From the NCBI GenBank assembly GCA_964493075.1, contig CAZBNU010000214.1:1-6929 (forward strand): 6,929 bases of DNA, in the 5' to 3' direction. This document shows, in pieces, positions 1 to 5,299 of this stretch. The DNA is from SLFT01 sp964493075. Lineage in GTDB: Bacteria > Hydrogenedentota > Hydrogenedentia > Hydrogenedentales > CAITNO01. Position 1 is the first letter of the stretch. Each line of letters begins with the position of its first letter. The position numbers were made by a program, and so were the translations under genes. The notes beneath the pieces were generated by a model. That model saw only the letters and a list, made by a program, of their open reading frames with translations. It was not told the DNA's origin and made no database searches.

Positions 1-190
1 CGCCAGAAAAATACTGTTCGAGACTCTGATGAAGCTGTTGTTCCCACGCAGGGTTGGGCGTGGAATGCAGCAGCAACGGGGCAGACACATTCCCATCGTG
101 CAGCTCGAGTACCTGCAGTCCTGTTGCGGAAAAATACCCATAGATCACACCCTCATTCACTGTGAACTTGAAATTAGCAGCAGCGAGCAT
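1..190 (-). CDS. Methylated-DNA--protein-cysteine methyltransferase-like protein, N-terminal part (partial)
   Basis: The gene starts at the ATG at 190 and runs off the left edge, so 63 codons are visible and the stop is outside the window. The start of the protein (MLAAANFKFTVNEG, then VIYGYFSATGLQVLEL) fits the N-terminal ribonuclease-H-like fold of Ogt/MGMT-type proteins: an early beta-hairpin with a 'GL..L.L' strand, then a helix ending in LHQSLEQYFSG. That helix corresponds to the family's 'L...L..YF.G' element. The family transfers alkyl groups from O6-alkylguanine in DNA to a cysteine in a PCHR-type motif. That motif lies in the missing C-terminal half, so activity cannot be judged. A purine-rich stretch with AGGA lies about 13 nt upstream of the ATG and a weaker AGAAAG lies closer. 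The gene begins 52 bp after the 3' end of rnpB on the same strand and may be read through from it. Identification rests on pattern recognition of a partial sequence. Confidence 0.62.
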   Translation of the reverse strand, partial: MLAAANFKFTVNEGVIYGYFSATGLQVLELHDGNVSAPLLLHSTPNPAWEQQLHQSLEQYFSG

Positions 191-202
191 ATTCTTTCTA
201 TT

Positions 203-230
203 CTTCCTCGTGTTCCTTCGTGCCCTTGGT
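203..230 (-). repeat. Short degenerate 9/10-bp-period purine repeat upstream of the alkyltransferase gene
   Basis: On the minus strand this stretch reads as three imperfect units with AAGGGC, AAGGAA and AGGAAG cores joined by CACG-type linkers (CACGAAGGAACACGAGG in the middle), at a spacing of 9 to 10 bp. It resembles in style the AAGGGAC units at 1990-2105 and the ACGAAGGAC-type short repeats common in many bacterial genomes. It lies between the 3' end of rnpB and the ATG at 190, and it supplies the most likely Shine-Dalgarno bases of that gene. It is short and degenerate, so chance is possible. Confidence 0.35.
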
Positions 231-235
231 ATATC

Positions 236-253
236 AAAAGAAGGCAAGCGGGC
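236..253 (-). terminator. rnpB: Possible rnpB transcription end: P1 strand followed by a U-rich tail
   Basis: On the minus strand the 3' strand of RNase P helix P1 (GCCCGCTTGCC, 253-243) is followed directly by TTCTTTT (242-236). A GC-rich helix followed by a T-rich run is what an intrinsic terminator or processing site would look like. Here, however, the helix partner is more than 300 nt upstream, and the nearest local hairpin (P18, 290-275) is more than 20 nt before the T-run. Read-through into the alkyltransferase gene is therefore possible. Confidence 0.3.
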
Positions 254-606
254 CTGTAAGCCGGGTCCTGTCCGGGATGCTTGCGCATCCTTGAACGGCC
301 ATTCATCTGGGGCGCATGTCGCCATGCGTCTCAAGCGTCCTACCCGGAACCAGCGCGGGCCACGCCAAAGGTTCCCTATTTGGACTTGCTCCGGACGGGG
401 TTTGAAAAGCCGCCGTGTCACCACGACGCTGGTGCGCTCTTACCGCACCATTTCACCATTGCCCGCCGAAACGGGCTGTATATTTTCTGTTCCACTTTCC
501 GTCGGCTCACGCCGCCTTCGCGTTACGAAGCGTCCTGCCCTGTGGAGCCCGGACTTTCCTCGACACAGGTATTAAGCCCATGCCGCGACCGTTCAGCCCG
601 CTTGCC
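243..606 (-). ncRNA. rnpB: RNase P RNA, bacterial type A
   Basis: This is the catalytic RNA of ribonuclease P, which removes 5' leaders from precursor tRNAs together with the RnpA protein. The conserved blocks appear in the right order on the minus strand. GAGGAAAGTCCGGGCTCC with ACAGGGCAG forms the P4 5' strand and surrounding core, followed by GGTGAAATGGTGCGGTAAGAG and CCGGAGCAAGTCCAAATAGG. Then comes GGGTAGGACGCTTGAG, which holds the L15 GGU (344-342) that pairs with the tRNA CCA end. AGATGAATGGCCGT and ACAGGACCCGGCTTACAG close the core and include the P4 3' strand. The ends are set by a perfect 11-bp P1 helix, GGCAAGCGGGC (606-596) with GCCCGCTTGCC (253-243), giving about 364 nt. P18 is a clean 6-bp hairpin with a GCAA tetraloop (290-275), the GNRA loop expected for type A tertiary docking. 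Open reading frames across this stretch are incidental. Exact transcript ends are inferred from P1. Confidence 0.97.
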
Positions 607-612
607 AACATC

Positions 613-642
613 AGTGTACGTCATTAGGACGGCGCGAGTCCA
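613..642 (-). promoter_or_regulatory. rnpB: Probable sigma70-type promoter for rnpB
   Basis: On the minus strand a TGGACT hexamer (642-637) and a TACACT hexamer (618-613) are separated by 18 bp. The TACACT ends 6 nt before the first base of the P1 helix at 606, which is the right distance for a transcription start at the mature 5' end. The promoter sits in the 40-bp gap between the TlpA-like stop codon and rnpB, so rnpB need not depend on the redoxin operon. Both hexamers match the consensus at only 4 of 6 positions (TTGACA and TATAAT). Position supports the call more than sequence does. Confidence 0.45.
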
Positions 643-646
643 TCTA

Positions 647-1219
647 TCACAGCAACGGTTTCACGACTGCTTCCAGTTCTTCCCGAGTGATGGCGCCTTC
701 GAAGATCTTCTGGACGTTGCCATTTTTGTCATAAACCAGGGTGGTGGGTAACGCACCAGCCAATTCCTGCTTCACGATTTCAGAAATGGCGTCCAAATCC
801 CGTTTCATAAGCACATACACCGGAAACGGAACCTGTTTCTCCTGAACGAATTTGCGCACCGCCTTATCAATTTCATCAGGGTCGTCGAGGGACAGTGCAA
901 GAAAAGAAAGATTCTCCTGATAGTCGTTGTAGAAAGAAGCCAGTTCCGGAATTTCTGCAACACAAGGCGGACACCAGGTTGCCCAGAAATTGATCACAAG
1001 CACATTACCTTTTGTGGGCGCCAGCAGTTCTTGTAGTTCTTGAAGGTCTATTCCCTGTGGGGCACTCACCGATGTTCTGGTCACTGTATCCGCAGTCCCC
1101 GTTTCGGTTGGCGAGGTGCATCCCGCCAATGATAAAGTCAGCAGGGTTGCCGCTGTAAGGACAATCCCGCTGACGTGCCACAGGAGACGTGGCGGGCAGG
1201 TATGAGAACGCTGCTTCAT
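647..1219 (-). CDS. TlpA/ResA-like thioredoxin-fold lipoprotein
   Basis: A 190-residue membrane-anchored thiol-disulfide oxidoreductase. The N-terminus has basic residues, a hydrophobic stretch (about 17-32) and a lipobox, LAGC, with the lipidated cysteine at C34. A Ser/Thr-rich linker (about 35-55) precedes a thioredoxin fold. The active site is WCPPC (82-86, redox cysteines C83 and C86) within NFWATWCPPC, the usual TlpA/ResA form. The family's cis-proline is in GALPTTLVYDKNG (P158). Such proteins usually reduce or oxidise extracytoplasmic disulfides, for instance in cytochrome c maturation or in resolving periplasmic peroxiredoxins. No cytochrome genes are visible here, so the partner is unknown. 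AGGAG lies 7 to 8 nt before the ATG, supporting this start. The gene follows the redoxin gene at 1838-1233 with a 13-bp gap, so the two are probably co-transcribed. Fold and export are well supported; the physiological substrate is not. Confidence 0.93.
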   Translation of the reverse strand: MKQRSHTCPPRLLWHVSGIVLTAATLLTLSLAGCTSPTETGTADTVTRTSVSAPQGIDLQELQELLAPTKGNVLVINFWATWCPPCVAEIPELASFYNDYQENLSFLALSLDDPDEIDKAVRKFVQEKQVPFPVYVLMKRDLDAISEIVKQELAGALPTTLVYDKNGNVQKIFEGAITREELEAVVKPLL

Positions 1220-1232
1220 TTGTAACTCCTGT

Positions 1233-1838
1233 CTACTTGCGCTTGATGGAGCAGCCCCACGCTTTTACGCGGTTGGGGTCTGCCGGTTTGCCTTCCAGCG
1301 CTGCTTTTACAGCATTTTCGGTGTAGGCATTCTCGCCCTTTTTCGTGGGGTCGGCACGGTCGTCAAAGGCGCCGTGATACACCAGTTTGCCTTCCTTGTC
1401 AATCACGTAAATTTCAGGGGTCACTTTCGCGCCAATCGTGTCGGCATATTTGTTGCCTTCATCTTTCAAAATGGGATAGGTCTTTTTTACTTCGGCGGCA
1501 TACTTCTTGATATCTTCCACTGTGGTGCTGTTGTGGGAGTCAATGCCAAGTACCACCACATCCTTGTCGGCATAGGCAGTTGCCAGTTCTACCAGATGGG
1601 GGTCTGTACCGCGGGAATAGGGACAGTGCATGCTTGCCATTTCGAGTACGACAATCTTACCCCGGTACTGTTCCAATGTATGGGTCTTTCCATCCAGATC
1701 GGTCAGTCCAAAATTGGGAAATGTTGCACCAATAGCAGGTGGTTCCGGCAGATTCTGCGCACTGCACGCCACAAGGGGCAATACCGCTATGGCAACAGCC
1801 AACGTCAGCTTCAGCCCTGAAAAATAATACGTTCTCAT
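1233..1838 (-). CDS. PRX_like1-type redoxin (AhpC/TSA superfamily) lipoprotein
   Basis: A 201-residue exported redoxin. The signal peptide is hydrophobic at about 9-24 and ends in a lipobox-like LVAC, which makes C25 the likely lipidated residue. The mature part follows the peroxiredoxin/TlpA pattern: PAIGATFPNFGLTDLDGKTHTL (about 34-55), KIVVLEMASMHCPYSR with C72 at the active-site position, and VTPEIYVIDKEGKLVYHG with cis-proline P141. The end GCSIKRK (195-201, C196) matches the 'GCSIKW' tail that, as I recall it, marks the PRX_like1 family. That family commonly has C-x-x-C-P-Y at the active site ('CNHCPY'). Here the first cysteine is replaced by serine (S69-M70-H71-C72), leaving one active-site cysteine plus C196. 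The function is probably thiol-based peroxide or disulfide chemistry outside the cytoplasm, but it is not established for this family. AAGGAGGA stands about 6 nt before the ATG and fixes the start. It is the first gene of a probable two-gene operon; I could not define its promoter with confidence in 1839-1990. Confidence 0.9.
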   Translation of the reverse strand: MRTYYFSGLKLTLAVAIAVLPLVACSAQNLPEPPAIGATFPNFGLTDLDGKTHTLEQYRGKIVVLEMASMHCPYSRGTDPHLVELATAYADKDVVVLGIDSHNSTTVEDIKKYAAEVKKTYPILKDEGNKYADTIGAKVTPEIYVIDKEGKLVYHGAFDDRADPTKKGENAYTENAVKAALEGKPADPNRVKAWGCSIKRK

Positions 1839-1960
1839 AATGATCCTCCTTTTGCGCTGTTTGCTTCTTCATGAAACGCAATTCAATCATGTTTATTTAA
1901 CAGTTTGTGCAGATGAATACATTCCCAACGCCTTGTTATGATATCGCTAATTCAACCACG

Positions 1961-1966
1961 TATAAT
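1961..1966 (+). promoter_or_regulatory. Candidate -10 box for the alpha-mannosidase transcript
   Basis: A perfect TATAAT hexamer faces right in the divergent intergenic region, predicting a transcript start near 1973 and a leader of about 145 nt before the ATG at 2118. No convincing -35 element lies 16 to 18 bp upstream. The nearest TTG-starting hexamer, TTGTTA (1933-1938), is 22 bp away. The call therefore rests on the -10 box and its position only. If it is real, the paired nonamer arrays at 1990-2105 are transcribed as part of the leader. Confidence 0.35.
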
Positions 1967-1989
1967 GCGCGGCAAACTTGGTTGTAGAT

Positions 1990-2105
1990 GCAAGGGACAT
2001 AAGGGACTGAAAGGACGAAAGAGACTTTTAGATAGGTTTCCCGAGGTCTTTCATGTCTTGCTTTCTTGTGTCCCTTCCGTCTCTTAAGTCCCTTATGTCC
2101 CATAA
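1990..2105. repeat. Two facing arrays of 9-bp units forming a long imperfect inverted repeat
   Basis: The left array has four contiguous 9-bp units, GCAAGGGAC, ATAAGGGAC, TGAAAGGAC and GAAAGAGAC, at 1990, 1999, 2008 and 2017. The right array carries the same motif on the other strand: GTCCCTTCC, GTCTCTTAA, GTCCCTTAT and GTCCCATAA at 2070, 2079, 2088 and 2097. Two more degenerate units lie at 2046 and 2055. The consensus is NNAAGGGAC. The outer parts form a perfect 15-bp inverted repeat (GGGACATAAGGGACT at 1994-2008 with its complement at 2087-2101). Pairing continues inward with 12 of the next 17 positions matching, around a central segment of about 45 nt. The element separates the redoxin operon from the mannosidase gene and ends next to the mannosidase Shine-Dalgarno sequence. 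It could be a dispersed palindromic repeat, a transcript hairpin or a protein-binding array; the sequence alone does not decide. Confidence 0.85.
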
Positions 2106-2117
2106 AAGGAAAACACC

Positions 2118-5100
2118 ATGCCCCACTTCGATGCTGACTGGAAAGTGGAAATGCTGCAGATGCAACACCGTTTCCAGGATTTGTTTGGCCGCATATTTTC
2201 ACAGCGGCAGCCGATTACAGAGTTATACTCCTGCGTTACGGGAAAGACGAAAGGCCCGGAAGGGATTCCCTCCTCCGGCTGGTCGCCCTTCAAGGTGATG
2301 GACCGCTGGGGCGGTTATGATCAGACGACCTGGTTCCGCATGTATGTGACGGTACCGAAACAGTTCAGCGGCAAGCGTGTGGTGGCACTGTTGAACCCCT
2401 GTGCTCATTCGCATGTGGCAGGGGTGGGCCCCCATTATGAATCCGGCGAAGGACTGGCGTATGTGAATGGCGTGCCCAGGCAGGGTATAGACCGCAACCA
2501 CGAATGTCTGGTGCTCGCCGACAAGGCAAAAGGTGGTCTGCGTTTCGACATTGCCCTAGAGTGTTGCCCGAGCACGCGCTTCGACAGTAGTCATGTCTTT
2601 TCCCAGGCGGACATAGCGGTGATGCATCAGGACCTGTGGGATTTCTATTGGGACGGTATGGCGTATATGGACGCCATAAAATTCATGTCGCCCACAGACA
2701 CCGCCACCCGCCGGTTGTTTGCGTTGTTATTTGAATCAGCGCGTATGATGGACATAGACAACCAGGATGACGAGGCGCTTACGGCGTCTGTGGTCAAGGC
2801 GCGCCAGTTTCTGTATAAAGGGCTGAAGGCATTCCCCGCATCGGAACACGACGGCGTGTTGGCATTGATCGGACATTCCCATATTGACACCGCCTGGTTG
2901 TGGCCATTGCGCGAAACGAAGCGCAAGGTGGGACGCACTTTCTCCACCATGCTGCGGCTGATGGAACAGTATCCCGAATTTCACTTTTCGGCAAGCCAGC
3001 CGGAGTTGTATATGTTCGTGAAGGAAAAGTACCCGGCGTTGTGGAAAGACATCAAGCGCCGTGTGCGGCAGGGACGTTGGGAACCCTGCGGCGCGACCTG
3101 GGTGGAACAGGACAGCAACATATCCGGCGGTGAAGCATTAGTCCGGCAACTGCTATATGGCAACCGTTTCTATGAAAAAGAGTTCGGTAAACGATCCACG
3201 GTGGCGTGGCTGCCGGACGCTTTCGGGTTCCCGTGGTCGTTGCCGCAGCTGCTGGTGCGGGCAGGCATGGAAACCTTCCATACCATCAAGATTTCATGGA
3301 GCAAATATACGAAGTTTCCTTATGGCTATTTCTGGTGGCAGGGCGCGGACGGCACGCGCATCCGCGCAGTCATGCCGCCGGTGAATTACAACGGCGATCC
3401 CACGCCGGAACAATGCAAACGTCAGTGGAACGACTTCCAGCAGAAGCATCTGGTCAGTGAAATCCCCTTCTCGTTCGGGTTCGGTGATGGCGGCGGCGGG
3501 CCTACCCACAAGATGATCGAATACGGCAAACGCTATGCGAATCTTGTGGGGCTGCCCAAATGCAGCTTCAGCCGCACAGAGGATTGCTTCGAGAGGATGC
3601 ACGCCAGCGTGGCTGCCGACAAACTACCGGTTCATAACGGCGAGTTGTACCTCGAACTGCATCGCGGTTGCCAGACCACCCAGTCGCGCACCAAGCGGAA
3701 CAACCGCAAGTGCGAATGGCTGCTGCATAATGTGGAGTGGTTATGTTCGTGGGCGGCGCTGCACGGCATGTCTTATGATCACGACACCATCAATGCTGCA
3801 TGGCGCATCCTGCTCACCCATCAGTTCCATGACATCCTGCCCGGCTCCTCCATCACGGAAGTGTATGCCGATGCTGACCGGAACTATCAGTGCATCCGCG
3901 ACATGCTCGAACCGCTGCTGACGGCGGCGCAGGAATACCTTGTGGAGAAGATGGATACAGCAGGCAAGGGCACGCCCATTGTGGTATGGAATCCCGTGTC
4001 CTGGATGCGGGACGATGTGGTATGCGCGAAGGTCACGTTGCCCAAAGGCGATTTCCATATCCTCGCGCCTGACGGCAGTGTGGCGGTATCGCAGAAGACG
4101 GGTGCGGATGAAATTCTGTTTGAAGCCCGTGAAGTATCCGCCCTAGGATATGCCGTGTACCGGCTCATGCCCGGCACGGCAAATGCAGCGGCATTGCCGG
4201 TCAAAGCAACGTCACGCACTCTCGAAAATCAGTATGTGAAAGTTACGCTGGACAATTGCGGACGCTTCAAGCGCGTATTCGACAAACAGGCGAACCGTGA
4301 AGTCATTGCAGCGGGCAAGTGCGGCAATGTGCTGCAATTGTTTGAGGACCGTCCGGCGCAACATGATGCCTGGGACATAGATTACAACTTCGAGGAAACC
4401 CTGTATGAACCAGACAAAGCGGAGTCCATGGAGATTGTCGAACAGGGGCCGGTGCGCGCCGTGATACGAGTGGTGCGCTGCACGGAGAAAAGCGTGTTCA
4501 CCCAGGACATCACCCTGTACGCTTCCAGCCCGCGCATTGAGGTGAACACCCATGTGGACTGGCACGAGAAGCGGCGATTGTTGAAGGTGGCGTTCCCAGT
4601 GGATATTCTTGCTCCCAGAGCCACCTACCATATCCAGTTCGCGGCTGTTGAGCGGAGCACCCACAAGAACACTGCATTCGATCACGCCCGGTTTGAAGTG
4701 CCGGCCCATCACTGGGCGGATTTGTCCGAGGCGGATTATGGCGTCAGCCTGTTAAACGACTGCAAGTATGGCTACGACGTGCGCGATAATGTGCTGCGCC
4801 TGTCGCTGTTGCGTTCGCCCATAGACCCCGATCCCCATGCCGACGAAGGGGAGCACCGATTCACCTACGCGCTGCTGCCCCACCAGGGCGACTGGCGCAC
4901 CGGCTCCGTGCACGAAGGCTACGAACTGAACGCGCCGCTACTTGCAACCGCTGCTAAAGCAACCGCCAGCGACCAACCTGCCGCAGCCGCACTCGTGGAA
5001 ACAGATAGGCCCAACGTAATCGTGGAAACCGTGAAACAGGCGGAAGATAGTGATGCGCTGGTAGTGCGCCTCTACGAAGCCCACGGCGCACGCGGTGCGA

Positions 5101-5249
5101 TGAAGGTTCAGTTTGGAATACCCGTATCCAAAGTAGTGGAATGCAACCTCATGGAAGACCCGGAAACAGAAATCCCCGTGGACAGCGATAACAGCATTGC
5201 CCTACAAATCAAGCCCTTCGAGGTGCGCAGTTTCCTTATATATACATAA
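2118..5249 (+). CDS. Alpha-mannosidase, glycoside hydrolase family 38
   Basis: A 1043-residue retaining, metal-dependent exo-alpha-mannosidase that releases mannose from glycans. Its length and layout resemble the cytosolic MAN2C1/Ams1 type (about 1040 residues). There is no signal peptide, so it should act in the cytosol on imported oligosaccharides. An N-terminal beta-rich domain (about 1-230, with WGGYDQTTWFR) precedes the catalytic domain. GHSHIDTAWLWP supplies metal ligands H255 and D257, and WLPDAFGF supplies the nucleophile and ligand D367. Also conserved are GDGGGGPTH (456-464) and ELHRGCQTTQSRTKR (from about 513). HQFHDILPGSS (568-578) gives the fourth metal ligand, H571. The C-terminal beta-sandwich domain follows (about 690-1040), with the conserved LFEDRPAQHDAWDID around 742-755. 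All metal-site residues are present, so it looks active. AAGGA at 2106-2110 lies 7 nt before the ATG. The leader carries the paired nonamer arrays. The gene converges with the sulfatase, with 50 bp between their stops. Linkage specificity cannot be read from sequence alone. Confidence 0.97.
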   Translation: MPHFDADWKVEMLQMQHRFQDLFGRIFSQRQPITELYSCVTGKTKGPEGIPSSGWSPFKVMDRWGGYDQTTWFRMYVTVPKQFSGKRVVALLNPCAHSHVAGVGPHYESGEGLAYVNGVPRQGIDRNHECLVLADKAKGGLRFDIALECCPSTRFDSSHVFSQADIAVMHQDLWDFYWDGMAYMDAIKFMSPTDTATRRLFALLFESARMMDIDNQDDEALTASVVKARQFLYKGLKAFPASEHDGVLALIGHSHIDTAWLWPLRETKRKVGRTFSTMLRLMEQYPEFHFSASQPELYMFVKEKYPALWKDIKRRVRQGRWEPCGATWVEQDSNISGGEALVRQLLYGNRFYEKEFGKRSTVAWLPDAFGFPWSLPQLLVRAGMETFHTIKISWSKYTKFPYGYFWWQGADGTRIRAVMPPVNYNGDPTPEQCKRQWNDFQQKHLVSEIPFSFGFGDGGGGPTHKMIEYGKRYANLVGLPKCSFSRTEDCFERMHASVAADKLPVHNGELYLELHRGCQTTQSRTKRNNRKCEWLLHNVEWLCSWAALHGMSYDHDTINAAWRILLTHQFHDILPGSSITEVYADADRNYQCIRDMLEPLLTAAQEYLVEKMDTAGKGTPIVVWNPVSWMRDDVVCAKVTLPKGDFHILAPDGSVAVSQKTGADEILFEAREVSALGYAVYRLMPGTANAAALPVKATSRTLENQYVKVTLDNCGRFKRVFDKQANREVIAAGKCGNVLQLFEDRPAQHDAWDIDYNFEETLYEPDKAESMEIVEQGPVRAVIRVVRCTEKSVFTQDITLYASSPRIEVNTHVDWHEKRRLLKVAFPVDILAPRATYHIQFAAVERSTHKNTAFDHARFEVPAHHWADLSEADYGVSLLNDCKYGYDVRDNVLRLSLLRSPIDPDPHADEGEHRFTYALLPHQGDWRTGSVHEGYELNAPLLATAAKATASDQPAAAALVETDRPNVIVETVKQAEDSDALVVRLYEAHGARGAMKVQFGIPVSKVVECNLMEDPETEIPVDSDNSIALQIKPFEVRSFLIYT

Positions 5250-5299
5250 TCTCCTGATCGCATGCGACATGCTTGCATGGGACAGATGGGCCCGGATGC

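Noticed and set aside
162..751. Overlapping plus-strand open frames of 137 and 156 residues across 162-751
   Set aside because: They lie antisense to RNase P RNA and the TlpA-like gene, have no family resemblance, and the conserved RNA blocks fully explain this stretch.
1374..1820. A 148-residue plus-strand open frame
   Set aside because: It is antisense to the well-supported redoxin lipoprotein gene and has no recognisable motifs.
1840..1960. Promoter of the redoxin operon on the minus strand
   Set aside because: The stretch is AT-rich, with TTGGGA and TTGAAT hexamers, but none pairs at 16 to 18 bp with a credible -10 element. No site could be chosen honestly.
1990..2105. CRISPR array
   Set aside because: The units are only 9 bp, contiguous, degenerate and inverted relative to each other, with no spacers and no cas genes nearby.
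1936..2202. An 88-residue minus-strand open frame over the intergenic region
   Set aside because: It is built mainly from translated nonamer repeats and the antisense of the mannosidase start. No ribosome-binding site or domain is seen.
5250..5299. Bidirectional terminator between the convergent mannosidase and sulfatase genes
   Set aside because: Only short 5-bp complementarities around GCATGCGACATGC and a GGGCCC palindrome are present, with no T-run on either strand, so an intrinsic terminator cannot be supported.
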